A DNA stretch of 64,000 nucleotides from Mogibacterium sp. (GCA_017510725.1 JAFWMD010000049.1:1-64000); one strand, 5' to 3'; shown: positions 24,475 to 33,252, counted from the stretch's first letter. The notes: a model not told the origin generated them from the sequence alone. Numbers and translations: made by a program.

Positions 24475-26106
24475 TTACAGCCCTTCCCCCAAAGTTTCGA
24501 TATTCAGACTTGTCTTCCAGATATAGTCTACGCTGCTTGAATTGTTGGACAGGATCTCAAGGAATCCGTCATTGTCGACTATGCAGCTCTCAACCTCCGA
24601 AAGCTCACATGAGATCGTTCCGAGGTAACGTCCGTTCTTCATGTCATAAAGGTCTATGTAGTTGGTGCCGTGCTTGCTGCTTCCCGACAGACATCTGAGC
24701 ATTATGCCCGCATGGCCGCCGCAGTCCTGTGTAAATGTAGAACCGCTGTGTTTTACCACGCCGCATCTGTATTTCACGCTGTAGCCATCGCTTATGTCGT
24801 AAGCAACCATGGCAGTACGCGAGCAGGTGTAAAGGAGCTTCTCCTTTCTGTCGTAACCGATGCCTGAGCATCCGTATGACAAATTGACCGATCCATAACT
24901 GTCTGAAGTCGGCTCATAGGTATAAACCTTTGAGGTCCATCCCTTTGCGCAGTAACAGAGTCCGTTCTCATCGGCGTATGCAAGCCCGTTCGGATGTCCC
25001 ATTGAGATGCTCGGTACGCTCACGTCCTTGCCATCCCCGTCAACATCAAAACTGATCATGCGGTTAGGATTTCCCATGCCATATGCGACTATGTATTTGT
25101 CTCCGGTATATCCGAGGCCCTGCGGTACTGCCGCTCCGTTTGCCCCGGTGATCCTCTTGACGATCTCGCAGTTGTCAGAGTCAAGGCTATATATGATCCG
25201 CGCCGATGCCCCTCCTGCGCTCACGGGCTCTGCATCGATGACTTCAAGCTCCACCACCTTGCTGGCGCTCTCGTATTCAGCTGAGGATCTGGCGGTGACA
25301 GTGATATCCGTGACACCTTCACCGTTGATCTTTATCTCACGTGTTTCAGGATCTATCTCGGCGACTTCAGGATCGCTTGATTCGTACATCAGATCGGTCG
25401 CAGCATCGGCCTTCAGTCTGAACGGCTTACTGAATGTGAATTTGGTTATCTGTTTATCGACCTTTATCTTCTGGGACTTCTTGGTGCTGAAACTGCGCGG
25501 CTCTGTCACTGCGCCTTCCTTCTCTTTACTGTCCGGCCTGATTACGAATGAGTATGATGTATCCTTCTTGAGATCCTTTACAGTGATCTCCGGTACATCG
25601 GTTTCTACTTCGCTCCAGCTGTCGTCGATCACGACTTCTTCTTTTTCACTTCCGGACTGATCTTCTGCTTCCGGCGTCTTATCTGCAGCAGGTTCCTCTT
25701 CTGCAGGTTCGTCACTCTCCTTGTACCAGACCTTGTATACATCTGCATTGCGCGCATCGTCCCAGCCAAGAACGATGTAGTCAGCACCCCTGCCCGGAGA
25801 AGTGATTGAGTCTCCTTTTATACTGCCGGGATATTGTTTGTAGTGATTGACAGACATTACTATTACGAGGGCCAGGGCTTCCACAAGCAAAATTGAGACA
25901 AGCGAAAAGAACAGGCGCCATCTGCGGGCCTTGGCAGGGCTGAGCCTGATGAGCCTTTTGCGTTTTCCTTCACCGGCTGTCCGTTTGCTGGTTCTCTTAA
26001 CTTTTTCTTCGCTTGTGTTCTCCGGCATATTCTCCTTCTTCATGTCTGATGAGCCACCATCACACCGACACTTCTCGATTTTATGCAAATGGAGTGCCAA
26101 AGGCAA
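24475..26106 (-). CDS. Membrane-anchored protein with FN3-like, Ig-like and propeller-like domains
   Basis: An exported protein of up to 543 residues. A basic cytosolic N-terminus (KRTSKRTAGEGKRKRLIRL) precedes one transmembrane anchor (about residues 67-87). An FN3-like region (about 100-210) is interrupted by an acidic linker. A bacterial Ig2-like stretch (about 215-290) is next, then the propeller-like domain shared with 22014-23375 (PQGLGY, YIVAYGMG, SMGHPNGLAY, GIGYDRK, FTQDCGGH, YIWKTSLNIETL). The true start may be Met22 (position 26043), which is followed by the basic region; I keep the longer frame because the start is not resolved. Function unknown, probably wall-associated. Confidence 0.78.
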   Translation of the reverse strand: MPLALHLHKIEKCRCDGGSSDMKKENMPENTSEEKVKRTSKRTAGEGKRKRLIRLSPAKARRWRLFFSLVSILLVEALALVIVMSVNHYKQYPGSIKGDSITSPGRGADYIVLGWDDARNADVYKVWYKESDEPAEEEPAADKTPEAEDQSGSEKEEVVIDDSWSEVETDVPEITVKDLKKDTSYSFVIRPDSKEKEGAVTEPRSFSTKKSQKIKVDKQITKFTFSKPFRLKADAATDLMYESSDPEVAEIDPETREIKINGEGVTDITVTARSSAEYESASKVVELEVIDAEPVSAGGASARIIYSLDSDNCEIVKRITGANGAAVPQGLGYTGDKYIVAYGMGNPNRMISFDVDGDGKDVSVPSISMGHPNGLAYADENGLCYCAKGWTSKVYTYEPTSDSYGSVNLSYGCSGIGYDRKEKLLYTCSRTAMVAYDISDGYSVKYRCGVVKHSGSTFTQDCGGHAGIMLRCLSGSSKHGTNYIDLYDMKNGRYLGTISCELSEVESCIVDNDGFLEILSNNSSSVDYIWKTSLNIETLGEGL

Positions 26107-26141
26107 GGTCTTTGCCTAATCATTCACAGAATCTTCCCATA

Positions 26142-26172
26142 GAAAAAACCGCAGGAGCATGTCCCGCGGTTC
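26142..26172 (-). terminator. Rho-independent terminator of the rpsF-ssb-rpsR operon
   Basis: On the minus strand ACCGC-GGGACATGCTCCT-GCGGT is followed by TTTTTTC, shortly after the rpsR stop codon. Confidence 0.85.
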
Positions 26173-26181
26173 CTTCGTCTT

Positions 26182-26433
26182 TTACTGATCTGCGTCGAAT
26201 GACAGTATCGCGACTACTCTGGCTCTCTTGATAGCCTTTGCAACTGCTCTCTGGTGCATTGCGCATGTGCCTGTGACTCTTCTAGGGAGGATCTTACCTC
26301 TCTCTGTGATGTATTTCTTAAGAGTCTCTGCATCCTTGTAGTCGATCTTCTTGTCCTGATCAGCACAGAACTGGCAGACTTTACGTCTTCTGATGCCTGT
26401 GTTCATGCGCTTAGGTCTTGAATTTCTTTCCAT
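26182..26433 (-). CDS. rpsR: 30S ribosomal protein S18
   Basis: An 83-residue small-subunit protein that binds S6 and the 16S platform. The family core [20 protein letters not shown] is intact. It is the cysteine-containing zinc-binding form, with VCQFC and CAMHQR. Last gene of the conserved rpsF-ssb-rpsR operon. Confidence 0.98.
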   Translation of the reverse strand: MERNSRPKRMNTGIRRRKVCQFCADQDKKIDYKDAETLKKYITERGKILPRRVTGTCAMHQRAVAKAIKRARVVAILSFDADQ

Positions 26434-26453
26434 GATTCGTGCTCTCCCCTTTC

Positions 26454-26933
26454 TTAGAATGGAATATCATCTTCAGCGGCCTGGAATGTATCCGGCATGT
26501 CGTCGAAGCCCGTGAAGGCATCCTGCGGTGCGCTGAAGCCGGTGTCCTGTGTCATGCCGCCGAAGCTCGGTTCTCTGCCGGTGAACGTATCGCGGCTTAC
26601 GCCCTGTCCGCCACCATTGCCGCTGCCGAGGAATTCTACTCTGTCGGCTACGACATCTGTCGTATAGACTGTGACACCTTCTCTGTTTTTGTAGCTTCCT
26701 GTCTGGATCCTACCCATGACGGCGACCTGTCTTCCTTTGCTGAGGTAGCGGTCGCAAGTCTCAGCCTGTCTGCCCCATACAGTGATACGGATGAAATCCG
26801 CACCCTGGTCTTCGCCCTGTCTTCTAGGCCTGTCCACTGCGATAGTGAAGCGGCATACTGCAGACTGTGTATTTGGCGTGTAGCTGAGTTCAGGGTCTCT
26901 GGCAAGTCTTCCGATAAGTATTACACTGTTCAT
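26454..26933 (-). CDS. ssb: Single-stranded DNA-binding protein
   Basis: A 159-residue SSB. The OB-fold (residues 1-110) begins [20 protein letters not shown] glycine/glutamine-rich linker follows, and the acidic tip EDDIPF recruits partner proteins. Between rpsF and rpsR as in most Firmicutes. Confidence 0.98.
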   Translation of the reverse strand: MNSVILIGRLARDPELSYTPNTQSAVCRFTIAVDRPRRQGEDQGADFIRITVWGRQAETCDRYLSKGRQVAVMGRIQTGSYKNREGVTVYTTDVVADRVEFLGSGNGGGQGVSRDTFTGREPSFGGMTQDTGFSAPQDAFTGFDDMPDTFQAAEDDIPF

Positions 26934-26952
26934 AACTTACCTCCCCTTGTGA

Positions 26953-27240
26953 TTACTCTTCGTCCTGGCAAACGATGATATGTCTCATAACGTTTTCATT
27001 GATCCTGAGTCTTCTGTCGAGTTCCTTCGGCAGGTCTGCTTCGGCCTTGAACGGGATTACTACATAGTAACCTGTGTTCTTCTTGTTGATGCTGTAAGCA
27101 AGTCTTCTGTCGCCCCAAACATCAGCTTCACCGGCCTCGCCGCCAGCATTGATAACAGTCTTTACTGTCTCAATGAGGTTTGCCTTAGTTTCTTCGTCCA
27201 GGCTTGGATCAAGCACGAATAGAAGTTCATAATCTCTCAT
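26953..27240 (-). CDS. rpsF: 30S ribosomal protein S6
   Basis: A 95-residue ribosomal protein that partners S18. It begins MRDYELLFVLDPSLDEET and contains the WGDRRLAYSINKKNTGYYV core. First gene of the operon, with GGAGGTG upstream and a hairpin in its leader (27266-27284). Confidence 0.98.
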   Translation of the reverse strand: MRDYELLFVLDPSLDEETKANLIETVKTVINAGGEAGEADVWGDRRLAYSINKKNTGYYVVIPFKAEADLPKELDRRLRINENVMRHIIVCQDEE

Positions 27241-27265
27241 GTTGACACCTCCTGTGGTCTTTTTG

Positions 27266-27284
27266 GCGCAGGTTTGCCCTGCGC
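27266..27284 (-). promoter_or_regulatory. Hairpin in the rpsF leader
   Basis: GCGCAGG pairs with CCTGCGC around a five-base loop, 26 nt upstream of the rpsF start codon. S6:S18 is known to repress its own mRNA in many bacteria through a leader structure, so this is a candidate site, but the characteristic CCG motif of that leader could not be placed. Confidence 0.35.
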
Positions 27285-27300
27285 AGAAAGTAATAAATTA

Positions 27301-27323
27301 GGGCGCGTCCATATGACGCGCCC
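27301..27323 (-). terminator. Terminator downstream of the HTH-AAA-CYTH gene
   Basis: The 9-bp perfect stem GGGCGCGTC/GACGCGCCC has a CATAT loop; on the minus strand it is followed by TAATTTATTACTTT. Confidence 0.7.
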
Positions 27324-27378
27324 ATATATTTTATTCAATCAGCAATGCAAATGCAACTGTTTTTTTATTTTTATTCTG

Positions 27379-28689
27379 CTATTCTTCTGGCATCTTTCTT
27401 GCCATCTCATGGTTTGTATATGCCGGGTCACCTGTCACCTCTCTGATGACTTTGATGCCCTCAGGCATCGTGACTTCCTCGTTTTCGTCCTTCAGTTCTA
27501 TCTCGAGTATCGCCTGTTTCTTCCACTCAGGATAAATGTCTATCTCATAATACCTGTTGTTTTCCGTGAGACAGTAGCGGGTCTTACGTATCGGCCTGCG
27601 CTCAGGATCTGCTTCTGCCAGGAAAGATACGTATTCCTTCATGTCTATCCTGCGGTCGACCTCGACTCTTGTCGTATCCGAGATGCGTCTCTTTTCAGTT
27701 CTGTAGCACATGAAGTTGCCGTTCTGTCCGCGCTGACGCACTCTTGCTTCAGTTCCGTCCGGCTGATCCTTAAGATATGTCTGCATCATTTCTACCTTGC
27801 TGCAGTTAGGCAGATCTTCAAGTCTCAGCAGATCAGGATATCTGATCAGGTATTTGCGCTCTATCTCCATTGGCTCAGGCTCGCCGAGGAATGCCGCTAT
27901 CTCCGCCACTACCCTGTGCAGCTTTTCTTCAAATCCGGTCGAGTTATCTATTACCCTGAGATGAGGATGTCCTGTCCACGCTGCAATCAGTTTGTCATCA
28001 AGCGCAGCCGCCTGCTCCGGTGTCTCTGTCCTTACCGAAGAATTGGCGTATGCCTCAGGAGCTCCCTTTGCAGCAGTGACCATGTGTATTATGGCATCGT
28101 ACTGATCGCGTTCTGCCACCTCATTGGTATGCAGCGCTCTCATGACAGCGTCAAAGTCTTCCTGTGACATGTATGCCTTGTTGTCAAGGACTCCGCGGTC
28201 GCAGACTATGAGCACCTTGTCCGCATCCATCGAGCGTGCTGCTTCGTCAAAGACGGATTCCTTTTCTTTCTGGAGCCTTACCTGGCATTTCTGATAATCC
28301 AGATTGCTTCCGCAGGTCCACGGAGCAACTCCGCCGCCGATAAGCTCAGTGGCTGTCTCCGGAATGAAGAGCACGCGGTAGCCGCGCTTTTCAAACTCCT
28401 CTTTTATCCTGCTCATGCCGGTTGTTTTGCCGGCACATGGCCCTCCGGTTATAACGATCTTAGTGATTTCCATATCGTGTTCCTCCATCATTCCGGTAAG
28501 TTCATCCATGGATATCCTGTAAATGTCTGCCAGTTTGCGCAGCTGGCTCAGCGCAGGTTTTGATCTTCCGTTCTCCCATTTGGAGACCGCCTTGTCGCTC
28601 ACCCCGAGCCTGTGTGCCAGAAGCTGCTGGGTCATGCCGTATCTTTTTCTGAGCTCTGTCAGATAGTTGCCGAATCTGTATTTATTCAT
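27379..28689 (-). CDS. Fusion of XRE helix-turn-helix, AAA/NadR-like kinase and CYTH phosphatase domains
   Basis: A 436-residue three-domain protein. Residues 1-65 form a Cro/C1 HTH (MTQQLLAHRLGVSDKAVSKW). Residues about 75-270 form a P-loop domain with Walker A TGGPCAGKTT (81-90) and a VCDRGVLDNKAY lid region, similar to the AAA_28/NadR ribosylnicotinamide-kinase fold. Residues 275-436 form a CYTH triphosphate tunnel domain with its signature EIERK (275-279), paired ARVRQR and YRTEKRR strands, and EIDIYPEW. The AAA-CYTH pair resembles the Ttd14 arrangement; the HTH makes it a possible DNA-binding sensor-enzyme. Its start overlaps the end of the ECF S-component gene by 8 nt. Confidence 0.85.
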   Translation of the reverse strand: MNKYRFGNYLTELRKRYGMTQQLLAHRLGVSDKAVSKWENGRSKPALSQLRKLADIYRISMDELTGMMEEHDMEITKIVITGGPCAGKTTGMSRIKEEFEKRGYRVLFIPETATELIGGGVAPWTCGSNLDYQKCQVRLQKEKESVFDEAARSMDADKVLIVCDRGVLDNKAYMSQEDFDAVMRALHTNEVAERDQYDAIIHMVTAAKGAPEAYANSSVRTETPEQAAALDDKLIAAWTGHPHLRVIDNSTGFEEKLHRVVAEIAAFLGEPEPMEIERKYLIRYPDLLRLEDLPNCSKVEMMQTYLKDQPDGTEARVRQRGQNGNFMCYRTEKRRISDTTRVEVDRRIDMKEYVSFLAEADPERRPIRKTRYCLTENNRYYEIDIYPEWKKQAILEIELKDENEEVTMPEGIKVIREVTGDPAYTNHEMARKMPEE

Positions 28690-29200
28690 CGCTTTTCCTT
28701 TTATCGAGCAGTTCGCAGACCGGGATGCTGACTATCATCATCACCACATCTGCCACAAACGCGTAGCTGTTTTTTGCCATTCTCACTGCCATAGGCTGAG
28801 CATACAGCAGGCATTCAGTCAGGGACTTCAGTCCCAGTATCCCCACCGCAGTCATCAACACTATGACCAGTACCATAAGTCCTCTGCGCAGCCAGTCTGA
28901 CTCAAGCTTCTTTAGTCTCATGAATGCGATTCCGCAGACGATGCCGATCGCGAGATTTCCTATAGTCCAGCCCGGCATTCCTCTGAGACCTGACGTCAGC
29001 ACGCAGTACAGAACTACTCCCAGGCTGCCGACTATCGCGCCGGATGCTGCGCCGTATCTGTAACAGTACACCATCATCACCACATATCCAAGGCACAGAT
29101 AGTAGTTTTCAAATACCGGTACCTGCAGGCACATCGTCAGAACAACGAAGAGTGCGATCCCTATGCCATTCAGTGTAATGAACTGAGTTTTGCCATTCAT
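28682..29200 (-). CDS. ECF transporter S component
   Basis: A 172-residue membrane protein with five or six predicted helices, matching the vitamin-uptake S-component pattern of energy-coupling factor transporters (AASGAIVGSLGVVLYCVL ... GWTIGNLAIGIVCGI). It would bind a vitamin or related small molecule and join a shared EcfA/A'/T module encoded elsewhere. Overlap with the HTH-kinase-CYTH gene suggests that the imported compound is phosphorylated, dephosphorylated or sensed by that protein. The ligand (a nucleoside-like vitamin such as nicotinamide riboside, or thiamine) is inference only. Start behind AAAGGAG. Confidence 0.8.
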   Translation of the reverse strand: MNGKTQFITLNGIGIALFVVLTMCLQVPVFENYYLCLGYVVMMVYCYRYGAASGAIVGSLGVVLYCVLTSGLRGMPGWTIGNLAIGIVCGIAFMRLKKLESDWLRRGLMVLVIVLMTAVGILGLKSLTECLLYAQPMAVRMAKNSYAFVADVVMMIVSIPVCELLDKRKSDE

Positions 29201-29261
29201 TTTCTTCTCCTTTCACCTCAGTGCTCTCCCCTGCATCTATATTGTAAATTGGGAAAAGGTG

Positions 29262-29296
29262 CTGTGGTAGAGGGGTAAGGTATACCTGCGGTAGAG
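29262..29296 (-). promoter_or_regulatory. Direct-repeat operator candidate upstream of the ECF S-component gene
   Basis: On the plus strand CTGTGGTAGAG (29262-29272) and CTGCGGTAGAG (29286-29296) are 11-mers differing at one base, 24 bp apart, in the upstream region of the transporter operon. The spacing is about two helical turns, so one protein could bind both on one DNA face. The XRE domain of the downstream fusion is the obvious candidate. Confidence 0.45.
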
Positions 29297-29308
29297 TTTT
29301 GGCCGGCC

Positions 29309-30370
29309 CTAGTTCATCTTATGATAGTGATTGTATCTCCAGGTCCCTTTTTTGCCGTAGTAGATTTTCCAGCCATTGCGCCCGGTCTCGTTTTTGAAGT
29401 TCGGGTCATATACCCAGTCCCTTCCGTTCTGTCTGATGACCGTCCACGAATGCGGAAGGTCTACCCTGCCTTCTACCTGATGCACATCATAACCGAGCAG
29501 TTTAGCCTGTATATAGAATGTTGCAGCCATTACGTAGCAGTTGCCGTAACCCTTAGTGAACCCCTTGATTGCATAAGTCTCGGAGTTCTTTGCGCGGTAC
29601 GATCTTCCCTGATACCTGATCCTGTAGGAGAACTTATATGCCTTTCTGAGCGACCAGCCGCTTTTATCGAGCTGTTTTACTCCAAGGGCATATGCCTTTC
29701 CGAGCCTTCCGCTCTTAGGGATCTTAAGATATCCTACTTTTCTGTTCTTGGCCATGATGCCGGTATTCTTATTGAAATACATGGCATGTTTTCCGATCGC
29801 AGCCCAGCCAGTTTTGAGCACTCCGCCGCCAAGCCCGCAGTATTCGTTTCCGTTATACTTGAATACCCCTTTCGTGGTTATGAGCTTGCCGTCCCTGCCG
29901 AACATGTACAGTCTGTTTGCGGCAACTGTGACCTTCTGCTTTTTATACTTAGTCTTAGCGCCTTTGATCTTCTTTTTCTGCCACGTCTTTTTCTTCCTGT
30001 TGTAATAGTACTTCACCTTTTTTGTGACGGTTTTTGTGCCGGCAATCTTTGTCGGGACTGTTACTATGACTCCCGAACGCACATAATACCTGCCATCCGA
30101 AGCGGTCTTCCAGCCATCAGACATGTCAGGCTTTCCTTCTGCATTGTAATAGCAGAGTTTTCCGTTTACCGAAATGACTTTGTTGACCGCAGGGGCCGGA
30201 GCAGGAGCCGGTTCCGGCTGCTCAGGCTCATCCGTGGTTTCTTCAGCGGTCTCCGTGCTTTCAGGCTGACCTCCCGGTTCCGTGCCTGTTTCGTCATCAG
30301 CGAACGCATAAAACGGCATGGATGTTATGAGCATCGCTGCCGCGATCAGAACAACAAGTTTCTTTTTCAT
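29309..30370 (-). CDS. Secreted protein with a transglutaminase-like domain
   Basis: A 353-residue exported protein. A signal peptide (residues 1-24, ending YAFA) is followed by an acidic, then alanine-proline linker (25-62). A middle region of short tyrosine/tryptophan and lysine-rich repeats resembles wall-binding repeats (YYVRSG, YMFGRDGKLITTKG, YFNKNTG). The C-terminal transglutaminase-like/cysteine peptidase fold has a Cys-His-Asp triad at about Cys278 (GYGNCYVMA), His307 (PHSWT) and Asp322 (VYDPNF). It probably acts on wall or surface proteins. Monocistronic on the minus strand. Confidence 0.85.
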   Translation of the reverse strand: MKKKLVVLIAAAMLITSMPFYAFADDETGTEPGGQPESTETAEETTDEPEQPEPAPAPAPAVNKVISVNGKLCYYNAEGKPDMSDGWKTASDGRYYVRSGVIVTVPTKIAGTKTVTKKVKYYYNRKKKTWQKKKIKGAKTKYKKQKVTVAANRLYMFGRDGKLITTKGVFKYNGNEYCGLGGGVLKTGWAAIGKHAMYFNKNTGIMAKNRKVGYLKIPKSGRLGKAYALGVKQLDKSGWSLRKAYKFSYRIRYQGRSYRAKNSETYAIKGFTKGYGNCYVMAATFYIQAKLLGYDVHQVEGRVDLPHSWTVIRQNGRDWVYDPNFKNETGRNGWKIYYGKKGTWRYNHYHKMN

Positions 30371-30398
30371 GTATTACTCCTTTGCGTTATATAAGGAT

Positions 30399-31454
30399 TC
30401 AGAGAAAACTGAATATCCTGAATTTCTTAAGAACACAGGTTATCGCGAACGATGCCGCGAAGAACACTATTGCTGCGCCGATGAATCCGGCAGGACCGTA
30501 ATCGAAAGGATTGAATCCCAGCTCCTTCATCGTGAGTCTTATGAATATCATGTGGATAAGGTAGATCCCGAATGAGCACCTGTCGATATTCTCGATCAGT
30601 CTGCCCGCTCCCCGCCTGATCCTTAGCATCAGCGAGAACGCCGCAGCCGACTGCATCACCACGAGCGGTGAGTTGTACGCGGTAAGCCCTGAAGCATCGA
30701 TATCCGTTGGCGCGAGCCTTACCGTAACGAGAGGCAATGCGATGGTGCAAAGCACAAGCATTACTGCCGCTATCCGCGCGTCCATGTTGTGCCTGTAAAG
30801 CAGGAAGCCGATGAACAGATACGCTCCGTATACGATCCACGTAGGAATGTACAGCGCCGCCTCGACATCCAGATACGACGCCAGAGGCAGTACGGAACAT
30901 ATTATCAGGAGAACCGCTGTCAGCATCGCCAGCTGCTTATCCGTCGCCCTGTTGACTATGGCCTTGAAAAGCGGCATCAGCAGGTATATCGCCAGCATCA
31001 TGTAAAGATACCAGAGATATGCCATGCAGTGATTGAAGATGAGTCCTTCAGCGAATTCCCTTAGTATGCCCGAACCTGCGGACGGATCATGTCTTATCAC
31101 TGTGAATATTGCGGTGAACACCACCAGAGCGATGAGCATGCGCTTTATGTACTTGCCAAACAGCTTTGACAGCGGGATCACCCTCTCCCTGTCCAGAAGC
31201 AGGGCTCCGGTCACCATCAGGAAGCACGGTACGGCCCACATAAGCGAAGCGCAGGCTGCGAATGCGGTCGTTATCTGACCGTCTGTCAGCAACTCCGAGT
31301 GATAGACCCTGGCGTTGTTGAAGCAATGCAGCAGTACTATTGCAAAGCATGCAACTGCCTTTATATACGAGAATTGAGAGACCCGTTTTTTTGAGTCTCT
31401 CAATCCGTCAGTTTGCCCAATATTGGTTTTAAATGCTAAATCAGTTGAAGACAT
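30399..31454 (-). CDS. Acyltransferase family 3 membrane protein
   Basis: A 351-residue protein with about ten membrane helices of the OafA/WecH-type acyltransferase-3 family. The hallmark opening is SYIKAVACFAIVLLHCFNNA with the catalytic-region histidine. These enzymes O-acylate surface sugars or peptidoglycan. Its start overlaps the end of the repeat-protein gene by 14 nt, so the two are co-translated. It lacks an extracytoplasmic SGNH domain. Confidence 0.85.
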   Translation of the reverse strand: MSSTDLAFKTNIGQTDGLRDSKKRVSQFSYIKAVACFAIVLLHCFNNARVYHSELLTDGQITTAFAACASLMWAVPCFLMVTGALLLDRERVIPLSKLFGKYIKRMLIALVVFTAIFTVIRHDPSAGSGILREFAEGLIFNHCMAYLWYLYMMLAIYLLMPLFKAIVNRATDKQLAMLTAVLLIICSVLPLASYLDVEAALYIPTWIVYGAYLFIGFLLYRHNMDARIAAVMLVLCTIALPLVTVRLAPTDIDASGLTAYNSPLVVMQSAAAFSLMLRIRRGAGRLIENIDRCSFGIYLIHMIFIRLTMKELGFNPFDYGPAGFIGAAIVFFAASFAITCVLKKFRIFSFL

Positions 31455-32073
31455 CCGAACCAGTACCTACACATCCCTTGCTTCCGGAAGATTTTTTCTT
31501 CTTGCTCTTTTTCCTTGATGCTGCAGCCGCAGCAGCTGCTACCGCCTCTTCTTCCGAGTATTCTGCATCTGTCTTGAACTCTGCGAACTTCTCAGCAGCC
31601 TTTTCGATCAGCGCGTCTATCTCAGCCTGATCTTCGGTCTCACTGATCGCAGCTTCCGTGCTGTCCAGTATCTTCTTTATTTCTTTCTGCTCAGCCTCTC
31701 TGTAAAGATCCAGATCCACGGCCTTCTTCAGCTTTGCGATACCTTCCTCTTCTTTTGTATATGCTGCGTCAGTCTTGAATCCCGCGGTGTCAGCAACAGC
31801 CTTTTCGACCAGAGCATCCATCTCCGCCTGATCCTTTGACTCGCGTATTGCAGCTTCCGTGCTGTCGAGGATCTTCTGTATCTCCTTCTGTTCAGCTTCT
31901 CTGTACGCACCCGGATCCACAGCCTCCATCATCTTTGCGACACTCTGGTTCTGCATGGCTGCGATCTCAGCCTGATGCGCCTGATATACATCTCCGATAC
32001 ACGCGGCGGTCAGCAGTATCGCCAGCACTGCCGCGGTGGACTTCTTCATTGCGTTCAGTTTCTGAAATATCAT
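31441..32073 (-). CDS. Exported tandem-repeat helical protein with a CVG-type C-terminus
   Basis: A 210-residue protein. An N-terminal hydrophobic stretch (MKKSTAAVLAILLTAACIGD) is a signal or anchor. Two tandem repeats of about 60 residues follow (each with YREAEQKEI, KILDSTEAAI, DQAE, DALVEKA or DALIEKA, and EFKTDAEY or GFKTDAAY). A basic stretch (RKKSKKKKSSGSKG) and the tail GCVGTGSDVFN end the protein. The repeats are helical and probably coiled-coil. The start at ATG 32073 has AAAGAAG upstream. It shares an operon with the acyltransferase, so it may be an envelope accessory protein. Not recognised further. Confidence 0.7.
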   Translation of the reverse strand: MIFQKLNAMKKSTAAVLAILLTAACIGDVYQAHQAEIAAMQNQSVAKMMEAVDPGAYREAEQKEIQKILDSTEAAIRESKDQAEMDALVEKAVADTAGFKTDAAYTKEEEGIAKLKKAVDLDLYREAEQKEIKKILDSTEAAISETEDQAEIDALIEKAAEKFAEFKTDAEYSEEEAVAAAAAAASRKKSKKKKSSGSKGCVGTGSDVFN

Positions 32074-32093
32074 GATTTCTTCTTTCATAAACA

Positions 32094-32172
32094 GCAGCGC
32101 GGGACGATCAGCCCCGTGCTGCCAGCTTCAATTATCGCGTCGATTATATCACGTGGTACAAAAGAGTCGCAA
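32094..32172 (-). promoter_or_regulatory. Promoter and leader hairpin of the repeat-protein operon
   Basis: On the minus strand TTGCGA (32172-32167) and TATAAT (32148-32143) are 18 bp apart, with an extended TGA before the -10 box. The leader then forms a hairpin (about 32094-32122) in which GCAGC-A-CGGG pairs with CCCG-C-GCTGC, close to the start codon. Confidence 0.6.
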
Positions 32173-32190
32173 GCTGCAATACTGATGGTT

Positions 32191-33252
32191 TCACTCAGAT
32201 ACACTCCAGGCAGCGCACTCATCTGCGAAATGCAGCAGGAGCTTATGGAACTGCAGATTCTTCTTCCACTTTTCATCTATCCGGTCGTATCCGATAAGAG
32301 CTCCGAGAATATTGCCTGCGACCGCTCCTGTCGAATCGCTGTCTCCGTCGTGATTGACAGATGCTATGAGACATGCTGAAAAATCATTCTCATACCTGAG
32401 CGCACAATATAGCGCTATTGCAAGGGCCTCTTCTGCTACCCATCCTTCACCGAGTTTCTTTATGTTGGATTCATCACTTCCGTCATTGCCAGCCAGACTT
32501 ACAGCCTTGTCAATAAGAGCCTCCAGATCTTCCCACAAATCACTTTTTCCGTACAGATTGCGTGCCGCATCCATTGCGCTTCCCGTGATCTCAGCAAGAG
32601 TTTTCTTTTCGTCATTCCAGATCGCCTGACGTATTATTTCCGCAAATATCCCTGAAGGGAAACAGCCGAGAGGATGCCCGTGAGTGATTGCGGATATCTC
32701 AGCTCCCATCTCTACGATTTCTTCCGGTGCTGCTTCAGGATACAGTATCCCTACCGGAGCCATTCTCATTATGGTTCCGCATCCTTTGCTGTCGTTGATC
32801 GGATTGTAAAGGTCTCGCTTTTTCGGACTTCCGAGTGCACTGAGGCAGGTCAGTCCCGGCGCTCTTGTTTTGTACATCTCCGGGATATCCATGAGTTCGC
32901 TTGCCGGCATGTCATTTACCGGCATTTTCCCCGGCTTGCGGCCCTGTGTTTCATACCAGTTCAGATATGCGCTGTGCACATACGGATACATCTTTTTGTC
33001 CGCCGGTTTTACTACACCGCACTTTTTGGCAGCGATTATGCCCTCGGCAGTGAACAGCGTCATCTGCGTATCATCCGAAACAACAGCTGAGCCTGTAAGA
33101 AAGTCCAGATTATATTCAGTTATGCCCTGTTTTCCATATTCCTTGCGTATCGATCTCAGCTTATCGAACTCTACAGCATATCCGAGCGCGTCGCCTGCTG
33201 CTCCGCCGACCAGGCATCCCCTGATCCTGTCAAGATAATCATTTTTATTCAT
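32191..33252 (-). CDS. ADP-ribosylglycohydrolase family protein
   Basis: A 353-residue DraG/ARH-type hydrolase that removes ADP-ribose from proteins or small molecules using paired Mg ions. The N-terminal RIRGCLVGGAAGDALGYAVE, the metal-binding VSDDTQMTLFTAEG and the C-terminal NHDGDSDSTGAVAGNI are all intact. The start is ATG 33252 behind CGGAGGA; the frame extends further upstream without support. Monocistronic, with its own extended -10 promoter (33290-33295). No ADP-ribosyltransferase gene is nearby, so the substrate is unknown. Confidence 0.92.
   Translation of the reverse strand: MNKNDYLDRIRGCLVGGAAGDALGYAVEFDKLRSIRKEYGKQGITEYNLDFLTGSAVVSDDTQMTLFTAEGIIAAKKCGVVKPADKKMYPYVHSAYLNWYETQGRKPGKMPVNDMPASELMDIPEMYKTRAPGLTCLSALGSPKKRDLYNPINDSKGCGTIMRMAPVGILYPEAAPEEIVEMGAEISAITHGHPLGCFPSGIFAEIIRQAIWNDEKKTLAEITGSAMDAARNLYGKSDLWEDLEALIDKAVSLAGNDGSDESNIKKLGEGWVAEEALAIALYCALRYENDFSACLIASVNHDGDSDSTGAVAGNILGALIGYDRIDEKWKKNLQFHKLLLHFADECAAWSVSE

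Noticed and set aside
27241..27300. Canonical S6:S18 autoregulatory leader before rpsF
   Set aside because: A 7-bp hairpin is present, but the characteristic CCG motif and bulged stem could not be placed, so only a hairpin is reported.
29321..30394. A 357-codon plus-strand frame opposite the transglutaminase-like gene
   Set aside because: The minus-strand product has a signal peptide, repeats and a catalytic triad; the opposite frame has no recognisable features.
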